Source of the DNA: Amoebidium appalachense
Taxonomy: Eukaryota; Ichthyosporea
Length of the DNA: 64,000 nucleotides
NCBI GenBank assembly: GCA_963693365.1
Contig: CAVNZM010000012.1
Location: 1,798,001 to 1,862,000, forward strand
Direction: 5' to 3'
Shown here: positions 10,976 to 23,104 of the stretch, piece by piece
Numbering within the stretch: the first letter of the stretch is position 1
Layout: every line of letters starts with the position of its first letter
The notes under the pieces: generated by a model
What the model was told of the DNA's origin: nothing
The model's database searches: none
Seen by the model: the letters and a program-made list of their open reading frames with translations, nothing else
Translations under genes and position numbers: made by a program

Positions 10976-11259
10976 ATCCCGGCCCCACCCCCCCACACAC
11001 ACACCATCCCGGCCCCACCCCAAAACACCAACACTTCATGGTAAACAGAAGCTAGCATTCCTCCCCTCGCCCCCTTCCCCTCCTCCTTCTATACTCCCGC
11101 TTTTATCCCCCCCCCTCCCCTGCCAACCCTACTCCACAAGCTATTTGACACACATACACACAAGCTATTTGACACACATACACACACGCGCTCGCGCATC
11201 ATTGCCATACTCTTTTTTATTAAACACACACACTCTCTCTTCTCTCTCTCCCTCTCTCT

Positions 11260-11326
<67 letters not shown>

Positions 11327-11873
11327 CCCCCCCCCCCCCCCCCCCCCTCCCCCTCCCCCCCCCTCTCTCTTTCTCTCTCTTACACTCAGCGTATCGTGTG
11401 TGTGTGCGTGTGTGTGTGGGTAACTTGTGTGTGTTTCACGGCATTGTGTGTGTGTGTGTGCCAAGTTCTTGTTTTTGTGCGATGGTGTTAAAGATCAATA
11501 CACACATGATTTTTGTCTCCTGAGTCCTAAAATAATGTCGAGCGAGGCCTAATAGGGCTGCGTTTTTAGAATCTTTTATTTCCCTCCTCCCCCCCCCCCC
11601 CCCCCCCCCGGGCCCTTCCGTACCCCGCCCAATTCCCAGGCTCCCCCTCCCCCCCCCTCCCCCCGGCCCCTCAACACCCATACCCAAGACACACACACTG
11701 GCACACACACACACACACACACTTCCCTGCCCTTTCCTTCCTTCTCAGAGCCTTTTCCTTCTCCTTTCACGTCAATAATCCCCTTCTCTCAACTCTCTCA
11801 CGAAATTTTCTCTACATTTACTAACCATGAATTTGCACAGTACGAGATGTGTTCCTGCCACAGTGCTAGTCTC
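10815..11873. other. low-complexity intergenic DNA
   Basis: Successive tracts: poly(C) at 10862-10898, (AC)n at 10931-10973, a (CT)n array at 11232-11322 passing into poly(C) to about 11361, and another poly(C) at about 11589-11609. The unique parts between them hold no recognised gene. Confidence 0.6.
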
Positions 11874-11977
11874 ACGGGAAACCAAGTGATTATCGACCTC
11901 TACAAGTAGAAAACGAACAAAAAGTACGGGAAACCAATTGATTATCGACCTCTACAAGTAGAAAACGAACAAAAAGT
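11874..11977 (+). repeat. 52 bp direct duplication at the start of the GPCR exon
   Basis: 11874-11925 and 11926-11977 are almost identical (one substitution, AAGTG versus AATTG). Each contains a potential acceptor, CTACAAGTAG, followed by AAAACGAACAAAAAGT. Because 52 is not a multiple of three, only the downstream copy is in frame with the exon. Confidence 0.85.
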
Positions 11978-12670
11978 AGAGATTGACCCCTACGAATATC
12001 CAGATCTTGTCATAATGCGGCATACAGACGTGCGTCTCCTGCGCCGAAAGGGACTTCTGGCCGACATGTATCCGCAAATACGCGTCATGCACTATCGGCA
12101 GCGTGATAGAAGCACAACGGCCATGATTCGGCCACTTATGTTCGACATGGTGCACCCACCCCTTGTGCCCTATTTCCGCATTGCCATGGATGATTGGGCT
12201 GCTATCCCCTTCATGATGGGCGCCCAGCTGACCCAGTACAGTAAAAGCACATTCGAAGTCGCAGGTGTTAGCCCTCCACCAATGATTTTAGATGAAAGGG
12301 AATATGGTATGCCCCCCCCCCCCAAAAAAAAAGAAAAGAAAAAGAAAAAGGAAAAAAAAACACTGTTCTGCTTCTACCCCTGACAGCCACTGTTCCATCT
12401 TTTTACTCATTTCACAAAACCTCGCCTCGCCCCCCTCCTCCCCCCCCCCCCCCCCCCCCACCCCACCCCACCCTCCCTTCTCCCTTCCTCTTCCCCTCTT
12501 TTGTCGGACGGATTGTCCGAGGAATGACTCCTAGAAATCAAAAGATAGACAAATGGGCACCCATTCCGCACAACTTTCAGTCCATACCCTTTCCTCTCAT
12601 GCCCCGCTAATCCCAAAAGATATTTGTCAAATTGCCGTTCTTTTTGAGCTTTCAGGTCAGCTCCCCCCAG

Positions 12671-12703
<33 letters not shown>

Positions 12704-13123
12704 ACACACACACACATAAACACACACACACAAACTCTGTTTACCCCAACCTCCCTACCCCACCTCCCAACCCCCCTCGGTACCAAAAAACCCCCCTACA
12801 CAACCCATTTAACATGCATGAACACACAACACACATGTTCCTGAGGTATGTGTGTGGTGGGGGGGTTTTTTTTTTTCCCCCTTTTTCCCCCCCCCCTTTC
12901 TTTTTCCCTTTTGTTGTATTTTACACCCACAGAATCACAAAACGACAGGCTGCAACACTTGCACTCCCCTTAGCTTGCTCCCCTGCCCCTCTTCCACCTC
13001 TTCTTTTGCTTCCTCCTGTGGCCCCTAGGCCGCTCTCCCTTCATTTCATTTTCGCTTACCTCAGTTCAAGTAACCGCCCTCACTCCTATCTCCCTTAACC
13101 GTAGCCACACCCTCTCTCTCCCT

Positions 13124-13159
<36 letters not shown>

Positions 13160-15120
13160 CCCCTTCCACCTTCAAATTTTTCCCCTCACCACCTCCCCAC
13201 CTCCGCCTGCCCCTCTTCCCAACAGCAACACTATAAAACTGTACGAACACATGCCTATGCACAATGGGCATTTGAGCACGTGCATGCGCACTCTGAGCGT
13301 CAGGCAAAGGAGAGCACTCAGGCACAGACACACCAGCCACATGTGGGCGCCATTAATAGCACACAGTCCCCCCCTCCCCCCCTCCCCTCCCCCCCTTCCC
13401 CCTCGGCCCCCTCCACCCCCCACATCTTCCCACCACCCCCGTAAACCCTCACCACCTCCACCTCTGCAGCCCCTTTCCCCACCCACCCACCTCCGTCCGC
13501 CCCTCTCCCTCTCTCCTCCCCCCTCACCTCTTCTACTAGCCTGCACCCACTCCCCTCACATTCTGGGTGCCAGGCTCAACTCTTCTACATAAGCCCTCCT
13601 CCCTCTTTCCCCTCTTTCCCCCCCCCCCCACCCTCCCCTCCCCCCCCTCCCCCCGTTTGCACGCACATGCACTTACACCCACCCGCATGCAGGTCCATCA
13701 GTGACAGCCCCAGTGACTACATATGCAACCTGCAGTCCCCCCGCTTCCTATCAGCCCTCAACAAATCAATAATGCCGCTGATCAACGAAAACCTCCTAAA
13801 CCGCACATTCCTCCCCACGAATGACCCGAATTTCATCAAATGGGCAGAATCCTGGCCCGAAATTCCACTTCCACCCAGCCCACGATTCGTTTTTTACGAT
13901 CCAGCCCACCCGGTGCCTCCACTTTCCTTCACCCAATCGGACAAGCCGCCCCCCATTGACCCGGATATCAGGTTCGGTGTTCCCCCCAACGCGACCTCTA
14001 CCCTCATTGGATACGGAATTTCAATCACATCGCGCAATCGGAATTTCATGGGATCGTGGCAACTGCCTTTTGACCTCACGACCACTTCTCTCAGGTTTTT
14101 CGCATCGATGAACAACGCAATGGGGATGGTGCCGACATTTACGTTTGCAGGCACCCACATGCACAAATGGATGAACCAAACGGGCACAGCCAGATTCCAG
14201 AGAATAGCAATGGAATACCCTCACGGTGTTTCATTGGGCAATCCGTTCGGTGCCCCACCAATGATTTCTGACTTCACCGAGGCCAAGCCGTTGCGTCGTA
14301 TGATGGGGGCCTTAATTGCCAAAAACGCGACCTTAATCGAGGCCACACATGCAGCATGTCGCGTGATGGACTACGTGTTTCTACCCACGTGCACATACCG
14401 CCGCCACCTGGCCCCTACCATATCCGAGTGTGATCCCACCACCAACATCATCACGGTGAGCTATTATTGGCGCGAGTACAACATGAGCACCGGCGAACAC
14501 GTGCCGTCGTGCCGCGTGAATCCGGAAACCAGCGACTTCCTTCCGCCGCCTTCCACCGGTAAGTGCGAACACGTGGCCTGGACGTCCACAGCAGGTGTTG
14601 CTGTTACCATTTTTGGCGCGATTGGGATTGCGTACAGTATTTTTGTTGCCATTTTAGTCCTTGTTTTGCGCAACTACAAGGTCATGCGCAGCGCCAGTCC
14701 CTTCTATTGCTGTGTGATGGCCGTGGGCTGTGCCCTTGCCCTCCACTCCATTCCTCTTCTGGCTGGGCCACCTAGCTCCGCACGGTATACGGCGGCGGCG
14801 TGGGTGTTCTTCCAAGGGATGGGTGTGGTTCTCGCTAGTCTCCTAGTCAAACTTCTTCGCACTTTCGCGTGCTTCAGTGGGAAACGCATCCGCAAGTGGA
14901 TTCCATGGCGGCTTAGAGACACCACGCTCCTCGTGCCGCTTCCCGTTTTTGTTGGTGTGCAAGTAGTACTTTTAATACCACCAAACCTCAACTTCAGGGC
15001 GTGGGAGAGGGCATGGGCAGCGTCACATTATTGGCCACAACAGTGCCTAACAGTACCGTACCAACACAAACCATTCATAATGGCTCTATCAGGAACATTT
15101 TCCTACCGCTCCACCACCAC
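11962..15120 (+). CDS. class C (GABA-B/mGluR-type) GPCR-like receptor, incomplete
   Basis: Two coding blocks are visible. Block 1 (about 11962-12306, donor GTATGC) has PDLVIMRHTDVRLLRRKGLL, which resembles the substrate-binding-protein fold seen in bacterial solute receptors. Block 2 starts after GCATGCAG at 13693. It contains about 290 extracellular residues with several Cys and N-glycosylation sites. Transmembrane helices follow: TM1 GVAVTIFGAIGIAYSIFVAI, the basic loop RNYKVMRSASPFY, TM2 CVMAVGCALALHSIPLLAG, TM3 ending LLVKLLRTFACF, TM4 LVPLPVFVGVQVVLLI, then a Cys in loop 2 (about 15050). The loop-1 and TM3 signatures are typical of class C 7TM proteins. Phase does not match directly between the blocks, so an intermediate exon is probably missing. 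TM5-TM7 are not seen; the sequence dissolves into C and G runs. The ligand is unknown. It could be a pseudogene. Confidence 0.65.
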
Positions 15121-15182
15121 CGCTATTAAGCACACACACACCTCACTTCCCCCCCGTCCTCCCCCCACCCCCTCCCCCCTCA

Positions 15183-15220
<38 letters not shown>

Positions 15221-15301
15221 ACCCAAAATACAAAATACGACCACCACCAACCAGTAGGCCTCCTGCAGCTGTTTTCTGCTGGCGACGGAAACATTACTTG
15301 A

Positions 15302-15412
15302 AGTGGTGGGATGGATGGGTTTGTGTGTGTGTGTGTGCATTCATGGATGTACGTGGTTGGGTGGGTGGGTGGGTGAAGGGTAGTGGTGGTGGTGGTGTGT
15401 GTGTCTGTATCG

Positions 15413-15453
<41 letters not shown>

Positions 15454-16357
15454 TGGTGGCGGCGGCGGTGGTGGTGGTGGTGGTGGTTGGGGGGGGGGGG
15501 GGGGGAGGGGGGGGGGGGGGGGGGACCGGGAAGGCAGAGATATATGAGAGGCCCCATTGGGCACGGGGCAGGGTGGGGGGAGATTGGCCGACAGGGTGGC
15601 TTCGGGGGTTTTTTTTTTCTTTTTTTTTTTTTTTTGTGTGGTGGGAGGGTGTGCTGATGGGCACCTGGTGGCGGTGATGGTGGTGGTGGGGGGAGGGGGA
15701 GGGGGGGAAGGAGAGAGAGGATGGTTACGTGTGGTGGTGGTGGTTTTTTTCTTTCTTTTTTTTTTGGGGGGGGGAGAGGGGGGGGGGAGGGGGGGTTTGG
15801 GGGGGGGGGGGGGGGAGAGAAAAGGGGAGGGGAAGGGGGGAGGGGGAGGGAGGTGGGGGGAGGGGGGGGGGGGGAGGTGGATTTTTATTGCTGCTGGTGG
15901 TTGTAGTGGCGATGGTTTTGTTTTTCGGGTGGGGGGGGGGGGGGGGGGGGGGGATATGCCCATGTGATCGAAATGAAGATTTAGGCATGCACGCAATGTG
16001 TTGTACATGCGCACTTCGACGTGCACTTCGAGTCACCCGGCTCCTTTATTATCCATGAAATGCGCTTTCTTTCTTGGCCCTCGGACAATAGCCAATCGGT
16101 ACACCAAACAAAAGATACCTAGAAAACTCGGCATAGGGAGTCAAGTTGAAAACAATAACGGCAAGAGAGGAAATCAAAAGAAAGTGGTGGAAAGTGCAAG
16201 GGTTACGAGGGACATTGAGATGCCATGCATAGGTGAGTGGCTGGGTAGATCTTTGGAAAGTGAGGTTGAAGGGTATTGGCGGTGAATACTGTATTACGTT
16301 GTCCTTTCTTCGCATTCGCACCCGCACACACACGCATGCACACACACACGCACACGC

Positions 16358-16412
<55 letters not shown>

Positions 16413-16449
16413 GACACACACAAACACCCCCCCCCCCCCCCCCCCCCCA

Positions 16450-16516
<67 letters not shown>

Positions 16517-17140
16517 GCACACACCCACCCGATGTCTTTAGCAATGACCCCCTAAGGATCCCCAGTACGTCACTTTTCCATGCATTAGATTTCAGTCCTT
16601 GCATTGTATTTGAGAGTTAAACAAATATTAACCCTCTTTCATATAAAGTTTTCTGAAACTCTGTTTTTTTATCCGGTTTTGAATTAGATTTTCCTTACAT
16701 TGTATTGGAGAACTATTCTGATTTTTAAAACTCAGGCATGTCCTCCCCTTTGCCCCCCCCCACCCCCCCCCACCCCCCCCCACCCCCTTCCCCCTCCCTC
16801 CCCCCCCCCCCCCCCTCCCCCCCTCCCCCTGTCCACTCCTCCCCCCCCCCCCCCCCCCCCCCCTTCCCCCTGCCCCCCCTTCCCCCCCCCTCCCCTCGAG
16901 GTCCCGCCTATCGCAATTCTCGCCTTTCCCTGCACCTCCTCTTTCCCTCCGAGCTCGGCCCCAACCCCTTCGATGAATCAGATGTTAAGATATGCAGTTT
17001 CCGCAGCTGCTGGGCAGCTCAAGATTAGTTTTGGGCTCCTCTAGCTCAGAGAACCTGTGTGTGTGTGGTTGCATGTGTGCACCTGTGTGTTTGCGTCACA
17101 GGGTTTCTGTGTGTGGTGTGTGCATGTGTGTGTGTGTGTG

Positions 17141-17173
<33 letters not shown>

Positions 17174-17955
17174 TCATGTGCTCGCGTGTGCATGTGTGCC
17201 CGTGCACGTGTGTGTGTGTGTGTGCATGTGCGTGTGCGTAAGCATATGCGTGTGCATGTACGTGCGAGCACGCATGCGTTCGTGCGTGCGTGCATGCGTG
17301 TACATGTGTGCGCGTGGGTGCGTGGGTGCGCGAACGGTTGTGAGTGTACATGTACTTGTGTACACGTGTGCGCGCATGTGTGTAAGTGTGCTTGTGCCTG
17401 CGTGTGTGCGTGTGCGTGTGCTCAGTCGTGAGTGCTGTGTGTCTGTATGTGTGTGGTCGTGTGCCATTCGTGAATACCGTAAACTGTTTGTTCCAATGTA
17501 CATGAGTACACGGTGTACTACCCACCGGCGTGGCTGGGGTTGATACCCTGGGCAAAGTGTGTACATATAGTTAGGACTGTTATAGGTGTGTTAGTTTTAG
17601 CTAATAGCATCGTAGCACCCTAGCTAGAGTACTGTCGGTGCCGGGTGGAAGACCGTAGCTCCCCCTGAGGGCCCCTAGGGGTACCTCCGGGAACAAAACG
17701 GGATAAAATAAAAAGAAAATGAGTATACGGTGTACAAGCGAGGGTGACATTTCCTCAGGAAGAAGGCCCTGGGCGGATGCGGCGGCGGGCCCTTGGGGGA
17801 GGGGGGGGGGGGGGGGGGGGGGTGCGGAGAGAGGGGGAAGAGAGTTTGGGGAGCACCGACGGGCACAATATGGTTATATTGAGTTTGATGGAGTCGTGCT
17901 TAATAATATGAAAGGGTATAGAAGGAAACCATGGCTGTTCAAGAGAATTTGGTAT
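15302..17955. other. low-complexity region: G runs, (AC)n, GT-rich arrays
   Basis: 15302-15950 is a mosaic of GT, GGT and G runs with two T runs. 16320-16512 is an (AC)n array interrupted by 20 C. 16755-16890 is C-rich. 17055-17460 is degenerate GT/CATG-rich DNA. 17540-17955 is unique sequence with a G run near 17799-17821 and no recognised gene. The protein frames of Val-Cys, His-Thr or Pro here are repeat translations. Confidence 0.6.
16050..16232 (+). CDS. possible C-terminal exon of the GPCR-like gene
   Basis: An open frame ends at a good donor (GTGAGT at 16233) and reads [18 protein letters not shown], then a basic, Asn/Lys-rich stretch. A hydrophobic end followed by a basic tail could be the end of TM7 and the cytoplasmic tail. 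This is inference from position and composition only. The acceptor is not clear, and the exons for TM5-TM6 were not found. Confidence 0.25.
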
Positions 17956-17985
17956 TTTATTTGCTGCGCTGTTTCATCAAAGTGA

Positions 17986-17991
17986 TTTATT
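17986..17991 (-). terminator. polyadenylation signal of paralogue B (minus strand)
   Basis: TTTATT on the plus strand reads AATAAA on the minus strand, 93 nt past the stop. A second one lies at 17956-17961. Confidence 0.55.
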
Positions 17992-18083
17992 CTTTGATCA
18001 ATACAATTGACCATACAATGGCCATTTTCAACTACGTACATAGTGCAAACAATTCATTCGGTTCTTTACATTATTTTGAATGC

Positions 18084-19889
18084 CTAGTTTGTGCAGGTGT
18101 TTCTTGCGCAGCGGGCCACGCCGTTGTCACACGTGCACTTGACGCAGCCGTTCTCAACGGTGAAGTCATCGCCGCTCTCATACACGGTGTCGGCGGCCAC
18201 CCGGCACATGCCATAGCCGGGGCCGGGCCGGGACGCACAGCCGCCAGTGCACAGCGCATTGCCGCTGGCAGCGCACAGGCAGCTGGTGCACTCGTTGAAG
18301 ATGGCCCGCTCCCCGAGCTGCAGCAACTTCCCCCGCACAGAGCACGTGCTGGCCGTGGGCGCCGCCGCCTCCGTGGTCGTGGTGGTGGGGGCTGGTGCCT
18401 GGGTGGTGGTGGTGGTGGTGGTGACGGGCGCCTGGGTGGTGGTGGGGGCGGGGGCCTCGGTGGTGGTGGGGGCCGGGGCCTGGGTGGTGGTGGGGGCGGG
18501 GGCCTGGGTGGTGGTGGGGACGGCGGGGGCCGGAGGGGGGCACGAGCCGGAGGGGCGGCACTTTGTGACGCCGTTGAAGCACGTGCACACACTGCAGCCG
18601 TTGTCGGTGGTGATGCTCACCTGGCTGTCGATGACGGTGTTGCCCTCCAGCCGGCACGCCCCATTGGGTGGCTGGGGCTGCGGCACACAGCCGCCCGTGC
18701 ACAGGGCGTTGCCGCTGACACAGGCACACGAGTAGCACTCGCTGAACACAAGCCGCTCCCCGGGCACAAAGCTAATGCCCTGCGCCATGCACGTTCCAGG
18801 CGCAACCGTTGTGGCCGCAGCCGTGGTGGTGGTGGTGGTGGTAGGAGCAACGGTGGTGGTGGTGGTGGTAGCTGGGGCCTGGGTAGTGGTGGGGGCAGGT
18901 GCGGGAGGGGGGCACGAGCCGGAGGGGCGGCACTTTGACATTCCGTTGGAGCACGTGCACACACTGCAGCCGTTGTCGACGAGGTAGGAAATGCCGTTGG
19001 TGAGGACGGTGGTGGTATCCAGCCGGCAGTCACCGTTGGGGGGCTGGGGCTGAGGCACACAGCCGCCCGTGCAGAGCGCATTGCCGTTGAGGCACGTGCA
19101 CGAGTAGCACTCACTGGACACCAGCTTCTCCCCCGACAGCAGGCTGACCCCGTCCACACTGCACGAGCCGGGCGCGATGGTGGTGGTGGGGACGGGAGTG
19201 GTGGTGGTGGTGGTGGTGGTGGTGGTGGTGGTGGTGGTGGTGGTGGTGGTGGTGGTGGGTGCCACAGTGGTGGTGGGGGCGGGGGTTGATGTGGTGGGGA
19301 CGCAGGAGCCTGATGGGCCGCACTGGGCCACGCCGTCCTTGCACGAGCACGTGCCACAGCCGTTTTCGTTTGTAAGGGTAGTGCCGTTGGCAAGGACCGT
19401 GTTGGCGTTGATGCGGCAGGCCCCATTGGGCGGCTGTGGCTGCGGCATACAGCCACCCGTGCACAGCGCGTTGCCCGTGTTGGTGCAGGCACACTCGAAG
19501 CACTCGCTGAACACCACCCGATTTCCGTAGGGCACGCTGATGCCACGGATGAGGCACGTGCCGGGTGCGGGGGTACCGGTGGGGTCGGGCACAGGGGTTA
19601 CGGCGGTGGTGGTTGCAATGGTGGTGGTGGGTGCAGGGACAGGTGCGTCACACTTTCTGGGGCAGATAATCTTCCCGCTATTGCACGTGCACATGCAGGG
19701 GCGGCCGGCAATACGGCAGCGCTGGCCATGTGCAAATGTTTTGCCGCCAGCCAGGCGGCAGAAGGCGGGCACACAGCTGCCGTTGGACCACGTGGTGCCG
19801 GGGGCACACACGGTGGGGTTCTCGCTGTAGCCAACAGAGGCACCCAGCGCACCGCCTACGAACAGGGGGGCCACCACGGCGAGCTTCAT
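18084..19889 (-). CDS. secreted Cys-rich, Thr/Pro-rich protein (paralogue B)
   Basis: A 601-residue single-exon protein when started at MKLAVVAPLFVGGALGA, the signal peptide that matches paralogue A. An upstream in-frame ATG at 19919 would put ten polar residues before the signal peptide, so I prefer 19889. Layout: N-terminal Cys-rich domain; module 1; a linker of about 20 consecutive Thr codons; module 2; Thr/Ala/Pro linker; an extra module (about residues 359-450) absent from paralogue A; a short QAPAPTTT linker; and the terminal module ending CARNTCTN. Each module has the CxxCxC and GNALCTGGC cores of a VWC/pacifastin-like fold. It faces paralogue A across the GPCR-like gene. Near-identical modules suggest recent duplication or gene conversion. 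Role inferred: extracellular coat or adhesion. Confidence 0.85.
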   Translation of the reverse strand: MKLAVVAPLFVGGALGASVGYSENPTVCAPGTTWSNGSCVPAFCRLAGGKTFAHGQRCRIAGRPCMCTCNSGKIICPRKCDAPVPAPTTTIATTTAVTPVPDPTGTPAPGTCLIRGISVPYGNRVVFSECFECACTNTGNALCTGGCMPQPQPPNGACRINANTVLANGTTLTNENGCGTCSCKDGVAQCGPSGSCVPTTSTPAPTTTVAPTTTTTTTTTTTTTTTTTTTTPVPTTTIAPGSCSVDGVSLLSGEKLVSSECYSCTCLNGNALCTGGCVPQPQPPNGDCRLDTTTVLTNGISYLVDNGCSVCTCSNGMSKCRPSGSCPPPAPAPTTTQAPATTTTTTVAPTTTTTTTAAATTVAPGTCMAQGISFVPGERLVFSECYSCACVSGNALCTGGCVPQPQPPNGACRLEGNTVIDSQVSITTDNGCSVCTCFNGVTKCRPSGSCPPPAPAVPTTTQAPAPTTTQAPAPTTTEAPAPTTTQAPVTTTTTTTQAPAPTTTTTEAAAPTASTCSVRGKLLQLGERAIFNECTSCLCAASGNALCTGGCASRPGPGYGMCRVAADTVYESGDDFTVENGCVKCTCDNGVARCARNTCTN

Positions 19890-21107
19890 TCTGACGATAA
19901 TGTTATTGTGTGTGAACAAATTCTATATCAACAGGCTGGTGTGCTGAAACTGTTGGCACTCTGATTGCTAAGGGGATGTTCGCCACGGGTAATGCACGGC
20001 TCGGAGGGGGCTAGCTAGGAGCCGATGGACTGACTGACTGGCTGAGTGAGGTTGGGTCCGTACCCTGCTGCAAGAGCCACGTCTGTGCAGCTTGTCAACG
20101 ATTGGGCGCCTATATTGCCATTTATGATTGGTAGCTGGAATAGTGCCATGGGTAATGTGGATTGGTTCATTTAGTTTACCAATCAGATCGCTCGTGTGTA
20201 CGAATTGTAACGAGATTCGATTAACGATCAATTCAATTGCCATACTATATAAGTGCTTGAGTAGGATCATGTAGGGACGCAGCATCCTCATTTGTATATT
20301 CGCCTTCATTTTCCTACCCTTACACTATGTAAATACATTCAGGGCAATTTTTTGGTGCCTGTTGAGAAGCGTTGAGCATGCTGAATCACACAATCGGTGG
20401 ACCAGAGTGGAATAAAACGAGCCATCGATCATGGGAGAGATGACGATCTAATACTGGAGCAGGGTGTGACCTTTGTCTTTGCTAGTGCCATTGTGGTAAC
20501 TTTCGACCAGGCTGGATGGTCCTAACAGAGCCAGCAACCGTTTTTGGGTGCATTTTCTTACATATTTGGCTCTTTTAGGGCCAAAATTTTGGAAATTGAT
20601 GGACCTAACCTCAAAAAGTTAGGGACAACTTTTGGACTTTCAGGAACAATGTCCTGGCCCTAAACCCCCTAATTTCACAGCCTGACCTGGAACACCTACA
20701 CTAGCTCGCGCCTCCGGGATGGAGTCCGATGGACCGTGTACCCGCTGGCGCTGTGAGTTTATACTACTGACCACGCTTTCGTAAATGATGTCAGAGAGGT
20801 CGCAGAGAGACAGCACTCAAAGGGACGGGGAAAAGAAAAGTTGGGGGGGCCGGGCCGGTGGGGGGGGAGGGGGGTATTTTCTAACCGAAGATTAGGCAGA
20901 GAGTCTCAGCATTGCACACGCAACCTGTGTTGGAGAGGCTGGATGACACCTGCAGGGCCTCAGGGCTTGGTGGACATTGAACTAGCCTCCTAGTCTTTCT
21001 ATCTCCGTTTTCTCGGCCCCTCTATCCCCCTCTATACCTTCTCTCGTCGAGTTTCCTGGCCCTACCGTGCCTTGACTCGAGTTTACACACACACACACAC
21101 ACACACG

Positions 21108-21144
<37 letters not shown>

Positions 21145-21446
21145 ACCCACACAGGCACACACACACGCACACGCACACGCACACACACATACACACACAT
21201 ACACACACACACGCAACGGTCTACCTCTCTCTCTCTCTCTCTCTCTTTCTCCGTCCCTGCACCCTCCCTCCCTCCCTCCCTCACTCTCCTCTCCCCTCCT
21301 CTCCTCTTCATCCCTCCCATACGCCCACCCACCCTTAGTCCCTCCCTCTGGAGAGCCCCCCTCCCCCTCCCTCCGCCCCCCTCCACACACACACACACAA
21401 TGACACAATGTCATGCACACATACATACAGACACACACACAAGTGT

Positions 21447-21506
<60 letters not shown>

Positions 21507-21612
21507 GCGCGCGCACACACACACACACACAGACACACACAAACACACACATACACCCCTTGAAATACTTACATACATACACACGCACAGCACAAACACA
21601 CACGCCAGTGCA

Positions 21613-21662
<50 letters not shown>

Positions 21663-21667
21663 GCACG

Positions 21668-21699
<32 letters not shown>

Positions 21700-22046
21700 G
21701 GCACACACACACACACACACACACACAATGGTGTGGAAAACACGTGCAGGTAAGATGATGTCTCTCTCTCTATCTCTCCCTATCTCTCTCTTCTACCCCC
21801 CCCCCCCCCCCGGTCTCTTCCCCGGCCTCGGAGTCTCTCCGATGCTCTTCCACCCCGCCCTCTCTCCCTGTGCCCCCCCCCCCCCCCCTCCTCGTTCTCA
21901 GTTTCCAGCCTACCTATTGCTCTCCCTATTTCTCAGTCTCTCTCTCTCAGGAGGCTCTCTCTCTCTCTCCCTCTCTCTCTCTCCCTCTCTCCCCCCCCCC
22001 CCCCCCCCTCCCCCCTATCTCTCTCCCTCCCTCTCTCTCTCCCTCC

Positions 22047-22077
<31 letters not shown>

Positions 22078-23065
22078 CCTCGTCTCTCTCTCTCTCCCCC
22101 CCCCACCCACCCACACACACACACACTCTCTCTCTCTCTCCCTCCTTCCCCCCCCCCCCCCTCTCTCTCTCGTTCTCCCAACCCCCCCATCCCCTCTCCC
22201 TCTCTATTCCGCTCCCCCCCCCCCCCCCCCTCAGGCCCCCCTCCCCCCTCCCCCCCCCCCCCCCCCCTTTCTCGGACTATGTATAAATGCACAACGGTTT
22301 CCAATATTGCTTACTTGCTGGTGGCTGCATTGCATATAGTACCGTGCTATTACATTATATTTTCAGGTAAAGTCTTGCATAAGTTGTGCACGTAATTTCC
22401 TTTCTCATTGTGTACTGTTATCACTTGCATTTAGCCTGTGTACTACATGATTTGAATACTATTCATTTATGTTTTTGGGTTTGTCTTGTCACATAGATTT
22501 GAAAATCCACCATATTTTTCTCAAGTCTCCTTATCAAATTTCGTCTACAGGATATTTACAGCTTGTCTTTGTTGTGAAATCCTTATGTGGTTATACGCGT
22601 CACACGTTTACGTGCTCCCGAGGTCAGCCTTATTGTTTCTCTAATGTAACTTTTGCAATTGGCAAATTGAATCGGGTCAGTGACTGGACGGACTACCAAA
22701 ATCTTAAAATCATTGGGAGCCTTGCACCCAAAATAGCGGGCCACTGGCAGTGTTGTGTATGTTCATCTGGTCCACGTGTGGTACACACATGCTGCTCTCA
22801 ACTGGATTAACTTAAAAGGCAATCAACCGTCGCGCCATGTCGGGCTCCCGATCACATCAAAACCATATGTGATCTGTGAACAGCAATATGATTCCTTAAA
22901 AATAGCAGTTACCCGCGTCTCAGTCCTTTTTTTTGATGTTCTAATTTAGAGGAAGACATTCTCAGATTTCATGATATGCATCTACTGAGCAACTAATAAA
23001 CTCCAAGTCATAGACCGTTACGGCCAGAAGTTTTGTACTTTATGGTGTTATCGAATTGCATCTGT

Positions 23066-23104
<39 letters not shown>

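Noticed and set aside
12527-13340. Middle exon of the GPCR-like gene
   Set aside because: Several AG/GT-bounded pieces exist (for example after CTTCCCAACAG near 13224), but none joins both neighbours in phase without a stop, so none is called.
18084-19919. Start of paralogue B at 19919
   Set aside because: It would place polar residues before the signal peptide, and paralogue A starts at the equivalent of 19889.
20240-20256. TATATAAG as a promoter
   Set aside because: It could serve either strand, but no plus-strand gene follows and it is about 360 bp from the minus-strand ATG, so I did not assign it.
22469-22810. 113-residue open frame
   Set aside because: No signal peptide, domain, splice support or homologue recognised. 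The length is expected by chance in AT-balanced DNA.
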